Source: Plectrocnemia conspersa (lineage: Eukaryota; Arthropoda; Insecta; Trichoptera; Polycentropodidae). From it: a stretch of DNA of 64,000 nucleotides. The notes below the pieces were generated by a model. It was not told the DNA's origin. It did no database searches and was given only the letters and a program-made list of their open reading frames with translations. Position 1 is the first letter of the stretch; each line of letters begins with the position of its first letter. Location: the NCBI GenBank assembly GCA_009617715.1, contig VTFK01000123.1, positions 186,001 through 250,000 of the forward strand, in the 5' to 3' direction. A program made the translations under genes and the position numbers. This document shows, piece after piece, positions 46,013 through 58,429 of the stretch.

Positions 46013-49000
46013 TCACGCCGGAGACATGTTTATATAATTGTGTTCAACAACATTATTCGGCATGCCAAATTGAGTTTTTATAATATTTATATTTATATCC
46101 TGGTTTATTTCTTTGAACGAAGGAAAAACTTCTCGTTCGTTAATCGTGTCCATGTGATGCGGCGATCTGATGTCTTTCATGTGACTCGAACACGGCTGAG
46201 TGTGTTTGCCGTCGTGAAGATTGAGAACTATAGGTCTCGGTGGCGGAGGGATTAAATAATTGTCGAAGTCGTGATTGTCGTTCGATGGCTTGTGGCAATC
46301 TTGCATTCCGGTGATCTTTGTGAACATCTAAAATAATATGATAAGTATAGACTCGAGAATAAATTGAAGTGAATCGATCAGTTTAAGTTCACTCACTCTG
46401 ATATCTTCGTTGTCAGACTGAGTACCGCTCTCGCCAAGACTAGCTCCGCTCGCAGTACTGAGACGACCTGATGAAGAACCTGATATAATGAAACATTCAT
46501 TAATTAAGTCATAGGATTACATAATTAATAAAGTTATTGATTAAGCTAAAGCTGCAGTGTAGATTGATTACCTACGTATGTAAATATTTTTTGTTAAATA
46601 AAACAAAAATATGATTAAACAAAAAAACCTCAAATGACAGTTTTTAAATCGTTGAATAAATTGACATAAAAGTCAATTCATATTTTTTAAAAAAAACGGA
46701 ATTGTACTTTGCATCATTGTATAAATTTAATTTAAATTATTTTTGAATATTTTATCCAACCATTTTTTTTAAATGATTTTAAAACATATGTACATAAATA
46801 AAAGACAAGATGGAAAAAATGTTATATTGATATTAAGGCTATCTTATTTGGTATTTTTGCCGTATTTAGAAGTGAGAATGCATGCATTTAATTCGCTAAA
46901 TAATGTTTGCCGACACGCCAAATATACAGTAGTAGTCAGTTATGCGAAACCTTTTCAGGATAATAAACATATGCTTTATAGACACTGTGCTGTGTATTGT
47001 TTGTGAAATGCAGATTGTAATATGTTAAACTATTATTTAATTAAGTCAATTCAATAATAAAAATATCGATATATTAAAAAAAAAACCGACAAAATATTTC
47101 CCAAAAATAATATTTACGTTCTTGACTACACCCATACCTCGCTATGCGGCCGCTCTTTATACAGCATTTCGCTATAACGGCCCTCTTCAATTAAGGCACG
47201 TTTTTGATTTATGGCCTAAAATTTTTCGCTATAACGGCAAAAAAAAACTTTTTTTCGATGTCGATTTTTAAAAAAATTTAAAAATAGATTTAATTTGCAT
47301 AATTTGAAAATGAAAGGTGAAGCAGCTAGCGCCGATGAGGCCGCATCTAAGGAATATCCCAACATTTTAAAGGGAATTATTGAAAGAGGTGGTTATAATC
47401 CTGAACAAGTGTTTAACGTAGACGAAACAGGGCTTTATTGGAAGCGAATGCCTGATCGCACGTACATTTCAAAAACCGAAAAATCTACGCCTGGTTATAA
47501 GGTGTCTAAAGAACGATTAACTTTGCTACTTGGTGCAAATGCCGCGGGTGATTTTAAGCTAAAACCACTTTTAATATATTTGTCCGAAAATCCAAGGCCT
47601 CTTAAAGGACTAAATAAAAATCAATTACCCGTCATATGGAGATCCAACAAGAAAGCTTGGATGACTAAAGCTAGTTTTGAGGATTGGTTCAAAAATCACT
47701 TTTGTACAGAAGTGAAAAACTATTTGTGAGACAATAACTTAAGCAACAAGGCTTTGCTAATTTTGGATAATGCATCAGGGCATCCTACTAATTTATCCGA
47801 ACTATCTGAAGATGTCATGATTGAGTACCTTCCGAAAAATACAACCAATGGATCAGGGTGCAATAGCCGCTTTTAAGGCATATTACCTACACCGAACTTT
47901 CCAACAACTTATAAGGGAAACCGATGGTAAATCTTCAATTAAAACATTTTGAAAAAACTATAACATCAAGGATGCTGTTGACAGCATCAGTGAATCATGG
48001 AAGGAATTAAAATTAACAACAATGAACCATGTTTGGAAAAAAATATGGCCAGAATGTGTAAAAAGTACTGATGCAGAAGTTAATTGCCTTCCTGAAATTA
48101 GGCAAAACGTTTTGGATCTAGCACATGATCTCGGCTTTGAAGGTTTGAACGAACGTGACGTGCTTGATCTACTTGAAGCTGATAGGGAACCCCTTTCATA
48201 TAAGGAACTCATTCAGTTGCAAGCAGAACCAGCATTTGATGAAGAGACAGAGCCTGTTGTATTCAAACAGCTAACATCAAAAAAATTGTCAAAAGCTTTT
48301 TCCTATTTCGAACAAGGAATAAACATCTTCCTTGAAAACGTTCCTGACGTCGAACGTAGCGCTAAAGTTTCTCGAGGAATTAACTCAGCCATTAGCTGTT
48401 ATTAATCACTGAAGAACGAAAGAGACAAAAAGGCAAGACAAACAACGTTGGACAATTTTTTTAAGCCAGGCCCATCCTTACCGGCGAAAAATGATGACGA
48501 CAGTGATCTGCAGGTTACCATTTCTTCATCGTCTTCAGATTAAAGCCATTTTAAAAAAAATTATGTATGTATACACATATTTTATGTAACATGAAGTTGT
48601 TTCGTTTTTGTTTATGGATTATTGTTGGTTTTTGGAGCCTGTTAGTATTTTATGTACAAATGTATGTACTTGTTATGTACGTATTTTTGATTTAAATGAA
48701 ATAAAAAGATAAAATGCATTTTAAATGATAAACCATGTTACATATTTAACAAATTTGGAACCGATTCCATTGAATTTGTATGAATTTGTATTAGAATAAT
48801 TGATTCCTTATACGGCTTTTCGCTTTGCGGCCAAGTTTCGTGTTAAGTTAAAAAAAAAATACCGATTATTTGTCAACATGTTTTTTGTAAATAAATTCGT
48901 AAGCTGTTTATCGAATAATAAACATATTGGGGTTTTCTAAAAAAGACGGACAAAAAATTACCGAAAAAAAAATTTTCTTTCTAACTATTTAATTAGTTTT

Positions 49001-52000
49001 AAGCTATGTGCAAAAGATTTATAATACAAAACTAAAATACCGATGATATGTCAACATGTTTTTGTAAATAGATTCTTAAGCTTCTCATTGAATAATAAAA
49101 ATATCGGAGTTTTCAAAAAAACGTATTAAAAATTACTAAAAAATGTGTCAAGTTTATAATTTCATTAAATGTAGTGTATAAAATTAAATAAATTGGGGAA
49201 AGTAAATTAAAATCGCAATTTTTCTGCAAATAGTAGTGTGCTTTTGTAAGATCTGTCAGACACTGACACAGAAAATATATTCTGATCAGCTTCCTGTTTA
49301 GATTTAAAATTTGCTATAACATTGCACAAAAACTAATACTATTTTGCAAGCTCTTTATATATGTATAAGAATACTTATTTTTCTTACTTACATTTTATAA
49401 TTTGCATTATACAATATTATTTAAAACATTATACTCACTAGAAACACTATGAACACTCAATCCACTGTTAGGCCGTTGACTAGATGCACTCTCTGAATTG
49501 CCATTTTTATCTACAATTAAAAAAAAACAAATCAATAAAACATTAATCATCACAGTCAAAAATAATAAAATATATATTCACTTTTAGATTTTCCTTTGGA
49601 GAACATCTTCCGGACTCTTTCAAACGGCGTCGGTCGCTTCATGTCTTCCTTTATCCGTTTCTGCAGCTTATCGTATTCTTCTCTCATTTTATTGAGCTGC
49701 TCTTGCTTCTCTTTCAAAGACTGCTGCGTTTCGTTTCTGTTCCGCCAGTCCAAAACCAACTTTTCTACCTCAGTTATAGTGAACACGTTATTTTTAAAGT
49801 CTTTAATGATTTCCGCCAGTTCGTCTTGACCGGTTGGTGTCGTTATCGACAGATTATCTTGATTCGACATCGGCGTATTCATATTGCTACGTAAAGCAAT
49901 GCTATTCTTCAGATCGTAAAACTCTCGGCTAGGTGAGAACAATTTAGATTTGTCCGGGGAGCTTATTTCAGGTACTATATTTCTATTTATGGGATTGAGA
50001 TCTATCTGCTTCGGTCTGTTCATCTTGATTGGACTGCACTCAACCTTTTTGTTCGAAGGTTGTATCAGATAATCATTTTCCAGAGCTCTTTGTATACTAG
50101 TATCAAACCCATTGTGGCAAAAATCATTTTCGTACAACAATTCCGGAATTGGGGTCGGAGGTTTAACCACTTTCACCTCCTCATTCACACTATCTTTCAG
50201 TTCCAATTTATGTAGACAATCATCGCTGAACGGATCGCTTTTATCGGTATCAGGCGTTGCAAGTTCTGCAACCTTGGTTTTATTCAGTTTCTTTTGTATT
50301 TCGAGATCTTTTTTCTTCACATGCGATGTACTAGCTTCGGGATTATCTTCGCTCATGTTCTTCAGATAGTAATACATATTGGAGAACTCACTCATTTTCT
50401 AAAATGAATAATGCTTATAGGATATGCACATAAACAATATTTATAATATTTATTAGTTCTTAATGCTCACCATGAAGCTGCGTAGAAGCGTTGCAATTTC
50501 TGGGAAACCATGAGCTTGCGCAAGATCGGCCGGTTTCAAATGGCGGACGTTTTGTGTATCGCAAGCAATTTCACCACCTGGGCATTCTAGCAGCTGCCAG
50601 CACAATCGCTCCAATCCAAAACGAGCCGCAAAATGAAGCAATGTCGGATACTCATCCACACCTGTAATTTAAATATAATTTTTTATAATTACATATAATC
50701 TCATCATAACCTAAAAACAAAAAATATACCATAAATAAAAAGTGTGATCACATTTTCCCCTAAGTTGTGGAGATATAATATTCCTCAAATACTCTCTATT
50801 TTCTCATTAATAAAATAATTCATTCATTAAGATTCTTTCTAGACCTGACATGCTCTATTTGAGGATTGAACGTAGTAATACTCTCAATAGGGATATTGCA
50901 TTATTAATTTATAAAATTCGTTCTTTCTAAATATATAGTATTTATAAGAATAGACCTAATTTTATAAAACTTCACTCCATTAAAACATTGGCATTTTTGG
51001 CAATGTGCTTGCCTGCAAAAAAATGCTTGCTTGTATAAAATGTAGTTAACCTTATGGGTATATAATTTATAAAATATTAAGACATATTGGAGTACATAAT
51101 TCCAAAAGAAATTTAACGATTTAATATGTAGTTTCTTAGCTACAACATTAAATGTTAATATCCATATTTTAATAATATTTTCTTTTTAATTGTGTCATGT
51201 TTTTAAAGTACATATTTATGTGAATCTATATTTTTGCATAAATTTTATTGAAAATATGAAAATATAGAATACTAAATTGCTAAGGGAGAAGTACTGTGGG
51301 GGCCCAAATCAATTGCTATCTTAGAGCTACGATGGCAACACCGTGGTGGCGGGAGGAGTTACATTCTTAAAATTGCCGCCCCCCCCATACATTTTTTTGC
51401 AGAGTCGTAAATTCAGCATTTCTTAAAATAATAAATTGATTATTGTTAAGCTCTTGCTATTCGTAGATTTACATAAATTTTAGTATATTCAGGGTTAAGA
51501 ACCACATTAGACGATTCCATCGCGAATATGCCGCCCCCAAGCAAGTGCCACCCGGGGCAGCCCGCCCCCTCCGCCCCACCATAACTATGCCACTGAGGAT
51601 GTGTTCAAGTATTTATATGATTACCCTCGTAGTCATATAAATATCATGAAATTATTGAACCGTAAATATATATAAAAAAAATGCGGCTAATTTCTCATTG
51701 CTTTCCGTCACTACACATTCACCAAAGACTATTTTACTAAAAGTAATTTTATACCTAACAATAAAAATATTATAAAATGTACCAAACACAACACCTGATA
51801 TTAGTTTTTATCTGATTTATTAAAACGTCTAAAGCTCACTAATACGATTTTTTATTATATATTATATTTCCTTCATCAATTATAAAAATAATTTAGTAAT
51901 ATTTTGAGTAATAGTATTTTATCACACAAGATTGCAGCATTGTATATGTTGTGTAAACTGGTAAAAAATGAGAAAAATTTGAGGAATGCTTTGATTTATA

Positions 52001-54269
52001 AAAGCTGTTTCACATTTGTTTAATCATTCAGTCATTCTTGAATAAATACTAACTTGATGTGTTAACTTTGAGATGATGCTGTTCAGCTTGTAGTGGACTA
52101 GACAATAAATTAAAGTGTGGCGGTATGTTTTTCTGAAACGCTGTCAACATCCAACTGTCTAGCTGATCGCGATCGGTAGTTTTGAAACCCAATGTCTATA
52201 AAAAAAAAACAAAAAATTAACAAATATAATCAGATTTAACCCGCCGTTGGTCGCGCGAGTGTTGCATACGCCGTTGGTCGCGCCTGAGCGAATAGCCGCC
52301 TCCCAGTTCTTTAGGTTTTTAAGTTTAAATATCGAATATTTATTATTATTTTTATTTTTGGTATATTTTAGTGTTGGATATATAAAATAAATAAATTCTT
52401 TAAAACTTGTATTTACATAACGAAAGAAGAAAAATAAAATATTAAATATTTTAAAAGTAAAATATAATTTTTTTAGATATATGTTTAAAACTTCAAAAAT
52501 AACATGAAAAAATGTATATTATTTTTGATTTTGATTACTTGAATACTTAGTTATGCAATCTGGACATATTGCCGATGAATGTTCTTTGCATATTGGGTTA
52601 TAGCACATGTGGCATTTTATGGTGATTTTGCGATTTTTTTCCTAGGGCAAAAATTACATTTTGGACGATTCTATTCACTTGGTTTTGGGTGATGAATTAT
52701 CGTAGTGTCAGTTTTCTTTCCTAAATAGTGCTATATTTTTATTTGCAAACTTTGCAATAAATTTGTTCAATTTGTTAAAATTATCTAAAGGATCGAAAAA
52801 AATTTCAAAATAGTTTTTTTATACTATGTATCAATCAAGTTAAATAAAATATATTTATAAAATAAATTAAAAACATAATAATAACAACAAAAAAAGTAAA
52901 TATTAATAAAAAGAAACTACCAAAAAATAAAATTTCCAGCACGAATCTAACCCGCGTAAATAACGTTCTCTCTCGATCTTTGATATAAGACAACTAATAC
53001 GCAAAACCAAATGTATATCGAATTAGTAAACACGTGTTTGAGCCTGCAATATTGAATAAAACATAATTCTTGAAAATTAGAAGGACCCGCAAGTTGATAT
53101 GTTTCATACAAAAAAAACGGCATCAAAAAAACCGATAGGGTGAGCGCTGCGCCGCCGTGCGACCAACGGCGGGTTAAATGATCAATACAATGGAAAATAT
53201 CTCACCTGACACATAAATTCCAGCGGATTATCACTCCCACGTAAAATCTGATCTAACTCTCTCAATCGACTTTCGCATTTGATCTGCCTACTACCGCACG
53301 GAATTCCGTTCTTTTCTATCTTGATCCAAATCAACATAGATACTTCCAAGCAGCAGTCTTTAATTAATAAAAATAAATATTTTTAATTATTGATTCATGT
53401 AGATTTAATAATGTTAATATTTACCAGGCACGTCAAATTGTAGTGTATATGGATTCCTTCGCTTGAAAGACTTTATCTGCAGCAATTCTCCTTTCTTTTC
53501 GACATGCACAGTGATAACGTCCTGATTAGTCAATGGTTCGTTGAGTAGAGCAATCACCCTATTCTGACCCTGAGATGATATGAAGTATGAATTAAATAAC
53601 AATATTCTCATATTTAATCTTTAAGAAGAAAATGCTACTCACAGGTTTGATCTTCTTTGGTATGATCGAAAAATTAGCATTTTCAGATCCGTTTCTGAAC
53701 TTCTTACTCAATATATCGACAGCGGTACTGAGGAATTTATCTACGAACGTAGTGTCTTGATCTTTCATTATCATCCTTTGCCAATATTCATAAGTCGGAA
53801 ATGCTAAAATAGATTTGGATTAATATTATGTTTATATAGAGTTATTCAAGTGTCACACTAACCTCTCTTATGATCGTCATTAATCATGCCATCGTTGACA
53901 CCTAATAACATAGCCAAAACTTTGTCTTCCTGCAGCTCTGTCAACGCCGTTAAACCATCAATTGGTAAGTTTTCGACGTAATGCAATAACTTGGGACACA
54001 ATATTAGTATTTGAAGCTTTGCTTTCGATAATTGCTTCACTTGGACGTTATCGGGTATTTGGTCAATCAACTCTTCTACATGAGTGGTTATTATCCTACA
54101 AACAAACATTTTAATACAATAGAACTGATTTAATTAAATTCAACGAATCTTACTTGTAATGTTGTCTTGCTTTGTCCGACATCATTTTATTGAAGCATGA
54201 TACAAGATAATCCACCCAGAGTCCCGCCTCTGGAGACTCCTTGCTCGATACGATGATAATGTTCTCCAT
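46013..54269 (-). CDS. stumps: stumps/Dof-like FGF-receptor adaptor (DBB and ankyrin region), 11 coding exons
   Basis: Exons: 54154-54269, 53863-54095, 53643-53803, 53425-53569, 53206-53357, 52054-52195, 50471-50661, 49582-50398, 49439-49510, 46397-46479, 46013-46327. GT-AG throughout and all phases fit, giving 808 aa. Residues 1-115 are TIR-like (MENIIIVSSKESPEAGLWVD). Residues 117-300 match the Dof/BCAP/BANK (DBB) module (FPTYEYWQ, NRVIALLNEPL, VSMLIWIKI). Residues 317-380 are ankyrin-like (PTLLHFAARFGLERLCWQLL, LKPADLAQAHGFPEIATLL). A coiled coil lies near 600-645. The C-terminus has PPPPRP and ends in YINMSPA, a YxxM PI3K-SH2 site. Known role: cytoplasmic adaptor linking insect FGF receptors to Ras/MAPK in mesoderm and trachea. 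The ATG lies 2 nt after a splice acceptor, so a 5' non-coding exon is expected. Confidence 0.88.
47116..48850 (+). mobile_element. Tigger/pogo transposon remnant
   Basis: The left end has ACCCATACCTCGCTATGCGG, close to Tigger-type ends. Inside, the plus strand encodes a DDE_1 transposase in pieces. The right end (near 48808-48840) has ATACGGCTTTTCGCTTTGCG in the same rather than inverse orientation, so the true right terminus may be missing. It lies in the stumps intron 46480-49438, antisense to the gene. Confidence 0.7.
47295..48543 (+). pseudogene. pogo/Tigger DDE transposase pseudogene with PIP-box
   Basis: 47295-47729 encodes VFNVDETGLYWKRMP (first catalytic Asp) and KPLLIYLSENPRPLK. Then NKALLILDNASGHPTNLS (second Asp) and EYLPKNTT follow at 47748-47850 after a stop. 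After frame breaks, 48022-48405 encodes the C-terminal part, and 48439-48543 encodes QTTLDNFF and an acidic/Ser tail. The N-terminal CENP-B-type DNA-binding domain is absent, so the element is internally deleted. QTTLDNFF fits the PCNA-interacting box consensus known in pogo transposases. Dead through at least three frame breaks. Confidence 0.8.
51280..51600. mobile_element. GC-rich repeat with C-tract end, probable DNA-transposon fragment
   Basis: In the stumps intron 50662-52053. The right end, read on the minus strand, begins CAGTGGCATAGTTATGGTGG and continues into a C/G-rich stretch (CCGCCCC, CACCCGGGGC). This CAGTGGCGTAG-type start is common at the ends of arthropod repeats. The left side has a matching GC-rich block with GGTGGCGGGAGG and CCGCCCCCCCC. 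Family not resolved. Confidence 0.4.
52236..53177. mobile_element. internally deleted piggyBac-family element filling a stumps intron
   Basis: Ends: TTAACCCGCCGTTGGTCGC (52236-52254) and its perfect inverse (53159-53177), with TTAA duplications. The element is 938 bp. The minus strand still encodes a piggyBac C-terminal cysteine-rich domain at about 52540-52720 (RPKCNFC, then CHMCYNPICKEHS, then CPDC), while the catalytic part is gone. The host intron is 52196-53205. So the element leaves only 40 nt on one side and 28 nt on the other; before insertion the intron was about 72 bp. Confidence 0.9.
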
Positions 54270-55690
54270 TTCTGTGAAACAATAATTAAATGAGTAAGTC
54301 AAGCGTTCATAAAGATAAATAACAATTCGATAGATAACCCATGAGACCTTTATTTGTACATATTTCATAATAAAAAAAAACATTGTTTTATATTAAAAAA
54401 CAGACATTTTAATTAAATCTAAATATAAAGTTATTGAGTGCGTAAGGAAAATAATAATATTTAAAGATTTATATTTAAGCGCCATGCTTCTTTATTTTAA
54501 GGATTGTGCAAAATCTAGCACTGAAAAATCTCACGTTCTAAGAAAGAAAAAAACATAAAAATGTGTCACAGGCAAACAAAAAAAACTGTATATACATTTA
54601 CATATGTTGTTGTACAATCGGAGTCGCAAAAGACGGATATAAAATGACCGTGTCCAAAACCTAATATCAGTTTAAAATACCAAAACTCATTTGTACACTT
54701 GATACATAAAACGCGATGATTCTAAATATTTTAAGGCACAAAGTTAAACACCGGATATGCTTATAATATATCAAAATTTTAGACCATCCGGATATAGGCG
54801 CACATGTCAAGCTTAAATAGATTGAACAAAACTCTCATAAAGTCATCGTTTGCGGTAATTTTACGTGTTGTTGGTCTTCCGGTATATAATTATTATATTA
54901 TCATTCTTTAGACATTTTCTGTCGAGCGGCGGGCGATAAACTCTCTCGACTTTTTTTCAATTATTACAAATCGAAGCCGTCGAGAGCTGATAATAATGAC
55001 GTCGCAGAGGCATTGAACGTTCGATTGTCTTCCGTTTATGCGTGCGACTTCAATTTAAAACAATCAGATATTCAAGATGGCTTTTATAGCGTCGGCGCCC
55101 GTCTGCTGTTCGCTCCAGGATACGCAAATTAAATATAGACGATCGATTAACGCAAATATAATATAAACATATATATCTGCGTGGTTTAAAAGCTACTAAT
55201 CATAGATTGGGAAGAACGATTTTCCAAATGGCGAGCGCTAACAACGCTGTTTTCCATTGACATGTGGCGCTGATTGTAAATTAAAGACTTCAGGCAGCGA
55301 AAACTCTTGTACGGTGAGCTCTGACGTCATGAAATTTGAATCTCTAGGTTAGCGAAAATATTGTTAGCTTGAAACTTTTTTCTGTCATAAGCTATTGTAA
55401 AAGTTTAAAAAATTTAATGACATTCATATCTCAAGTGAAGCTGGGTAATATGTACTCACATCGGGTGACCGTATTATTACGCATACGAAAATTTCATACA
55501 GCGAAAAATCTAATCTTATATCATAAGCTGAAGCGCGAATTATGATGGCTTTGCGCTAAAAAATAACGTTGAAATGGATAGATTCAGTGAAAACGTGGCT
55601 CAAATTTTAGAGCGCAAATCGCGAATTTATGAGCGTATAGCGTAAAAAACCGCCGCGAGTACCGGAGAAAAGCCAACATTCAGTATTATG
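54270..55690. other. stumps upstream region
   Basis: No coding exon recognised. It includes a TATA-like box for the minus strand at 55082-55088 and a GC-richer segment (54910-55130) that could hold the non-coding first exon of stumps, since the coding start lies 2 nt after a splice acceptor at 54271. Confidence 0.45.
55082..55088 (-). promoter_or_regulatory. candidate TATA box for stumps
   Basis: On the minus strand, TATAAAA sits in a GC-rich context (GCGCCGACGCTATAAAAGCC), about 815 bp upstream of the stumps ATG. The DNA after it is GC-richer than the flanks, as for a first exon. No experimental or initiator support. Confidence 0.35.
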
Positions 55691-56370
55691 TTTTGGCAAC
55701 AAATTAAATAGTTAGAATTGGGTCAGAATATTTTTTTATTTTAAACAGCCAGGTCATAATTAGATTATTCAAGGTCAGAATAAATATCAAATGGTTAGAA
55801 TAAAATATCATACTGTCGGATTAAAAATATAGGATGATCAGAATTAAAATATAGGACGATAATGTGAATTAAAAAAATATTATAACATTTATAAATATTA
55901 TTGGGCAATAAAATATTTATTTTAGAAATATCTTGTTCGCATCTAAACGGTTGAACCGAGCAAGCGCTGGTCAGAACAGTGAATACCACCATGAATTTAT
56001 TTAATTTTATGTATTCAGAGCGACGAACGAAGCGGGAATAACGACACAGCGGTAACGGAAAGCACGCTTGGCTTGTTATGTTGACATCTGACAATTTTGT
56101 GAGCTCAACCAAGCACTTTGATAATGACTATGTATTATGCATTTTGCTGACCATCTGTCAACATAAAACTGACCCTGAGGTTAAAATACAGATCATATAA
56201 TATAAATACTGACTATTCTAATAATACAGACTGAAAAAAATTGATTTTGACAATCTGTCCAATTTAAATTCTAAATATTTAATATAAATTTTGACCATCT
56301 AATATTTATTCTCGCCGCTTATATTATGACCGATGTATTCTGACATATTACTATAAATTTTGACTCGAAA
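55690..56370. repeat. foldback-like repeat family B, copy 3
   Basis: This copy carries GGTCAGAATAAATATCAAAT-type units on its left side (55720-55860), the central GTTATGTTGACATCTGACAA block (56077-56096) and the inverse ATATAAATTTTGACCATCTA units on the right (56281-56300). Internal GC-rich pieces (GAGCAAGCGCTGGTCAGAAC) match the other copies in reverse order. Confidence 0.55.
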
Positions 56371-56534
56371 AATACGAGCTTTATGCTTTGTTCAAAAACA
56401 GTATAATTTTCATTTTTACTATGTTATATGAAGAAACAGAAATCAATTTGCAAATGTATAAAAATCTCAATTAATATGTTCTTACATTCGGGTCTTAAAT
56501 TATTAAAAAAAAAATTAAAGATAATGCGAAAATA

Positions 56535-56605
56535 GAGTAGTAGTGAGAAACGATGCTTATACACTGAAAGTCGTGGGTTCAAATCCCACCAATAACCACA
56601 TTTTT
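56535..56605 (+). repeat. tRNA-like sequence, probable SINE remnant
   Basis: GTGGGTTCAAATCCCACC at 56574-56591 is a perfect T-arm with a B box, followed by AATAACCA, which resembles an acceptor end with part of CCA. The 5' half does not fold as a tRNA (no clear D arm or A box and no matching acceptor strand), and a poly-T tract follows. A tRNA-derived SINE or decayed tRNA is more likely than a working tRNA. Confidence 0.45.
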
Positions 56606-57320
56606 TTTTTAATTGACTTTATCACATCAAGAAGATCAAAGTTATTGGGTATACTTGAGTTTAATTCCCATCGATCGTATATTTCCTTAGTCTGGTGGCT
56701 AGAATTTGACAAACATCTTTCTTTGTACACATTTGTTTCGGCAGAATGTTCGTCTGTTGCAAAAAAAACGCAATCCTATACACGTGTCAGGCCAACAATA
56801 AATATCGTTTTTGCGCCATTTACTTTTTATGATTTTTGGAAATTTATAATTTAATTATGTATTTATAATAGTCTTAAACTATTTTATATATGTCATAGTT
56901 ATTTTGTTCAGACGATAAATTATTTATCTATTGCAATAAGACAAGCATTAGATCAAGTTTGTAAATCAGAGATAAATATGTTATTAATTATAAATTATTA
57001 TTACAGTTTACAATCAATAGACTATGTACCTCAATTTTATTTTAATTATTTATTCGTGAGATTAGGAAAATCTAGAAAAACCTAATTTGTAATGTTTGAT
57101 CGAAATTATAATTATTTAAATCATTACATAAAACATTTCAGATATTAATCACTGACAATGCACCAACAGATTTTGATTACAAATTAAGAAGGCGATAAAC
57201 TTTTCAAATACCATAACAAATTGATTCTTTATCGCTAAGAATAAACTATGCTACTTTTGTGGTATAAAACAAGGATTCAGCTCTGAGATATATCAAAAAA
57301 TCTGTTATTAATCACCAAGT

Positions 57321-57505
57321 TGGTTAATTATTTAACCAGGAATTATTATGTAAAGTGCATGTATATTTGGACTAGTTCTCTAATCTCAATCTATGGTATT
57401 TGAACCCAGATATTTCGGGTATTAGTCATCGACTTATACCATTAGTATATCATGTTGGTTAATTGTGAAATTACTAAATAAAGCGCATGTATATTTGAAC
57501 TAGGA
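57321..57505 (-). repeat. second tRNA-like (SINE) remnant inside a direct repeat
   Basis: On the minus strand, TGATATACTAATGGTATAAG starts a 60-nt tRNA-like stretch that ends in CTGGGTTCAAATACC, a B box. It is flanked by a direct repeat of about 50 nt: GTTGGTTAATTATTTAACCA at 57331 and GTTGGTTAATTGTGAAATTA at 57454, both continuing to GCATGTATATTTGxACTAG. Either the flanking DNA was duplicated or two related insertions lie side by side. Confidence 0.35.
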
Positions 57506-58429
57506 TATATATATTTGCTTAAACGACTCAATATATATGTTTGAACATATATATTAGCACGTATCATTTATCACACAGCCTATTGCAGTGAAGCACGTAA
57601 TACGCGTAGCGCTATTAATATGTTCTATACATAATAAGCTTCATGATTAAGAGAGGATGACGTCGAAGCCATGAGATAAAATGAGGTAAAATATATTTTT
57701 CTTAATTATAGAATTAAACGTTAATGTATTAGTATCATATATGTGTAATAAACACTTGTATTCTTAAATGTGATCTGGCAGTATGACATTAGATACTAAT
57801 TAGACATATTCTAATGGCATCAATCATTTAGCAATTAAAATAATAACTTTCATATCTGGCGTAGAACAAAGACACTTCTATATCTCAGTGCAAATGTAAT
57901 GAGTAAAATGATTATGAAATCAGTCTAGAAAAACGGAGGCGCTGAAAATTACTGATCTATTACTAATTATTCTTGTCGTTTTTCTGATACAAACAATTCT
58001 GCGAATTTGGTCTAGACAAGTAGATACAATGGCGACTCAAGTGATTATAATTAATTAGTATGTACGGCTATCAATAAAAACAAATCAGGGACTACTATAT
58101 ATTGTATTTGAAGCGATTAGATTTGACTTACTGTAATTGTTTATGGATCGATGCTATTATAAAGCGAGCAGTCTTTGGAGACGTGTTGACGATATTATGG
58201 CAAAACAATGACTAATCTCATAAAGAGCGTCGACTGAGCAAGCCGTATGTATAGACATTTTTTATTTTCGTTTTCGTGAAATTACATGACGCACAAGTAA
58301 AAAATATATCATAAGCTGTCTGCCTCAAAACGTGGTCACCAGTAACACATGTGATTTATTTTAATTTTATAATAGTACCTGCGATTTTCCTGATGAAAAA
58401 TATTCAAACGGGGGTAGCGAAGTAAGCAG

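Larger units (their letters stand above)
47053..49150. repeat. 178-bp tandem repeat around the Tigger remnant
   Basis: Units starting ACCGATTATTTGTCAACATG (48861) and ACCGATGATATGTCAACATG (49039) are 178 bp apart. Both continue through AATAATAAAxATATxGGxGTTTTC. A similar AATAATAAAAATATCGATAT piece lies at 47053-47072, on the other side of the Tigger remnant. So an intronic tandem repeat appears to have been split by the transposon. Confidence 0.45.

Noticed and set aside
56535..56605. A working tRNA gene
   Set aside because: T arm and 3' end are good, but the 5' half gives no acceptor pairing, D arm or anticodon arm; a SINE or decayed copy is more likely.
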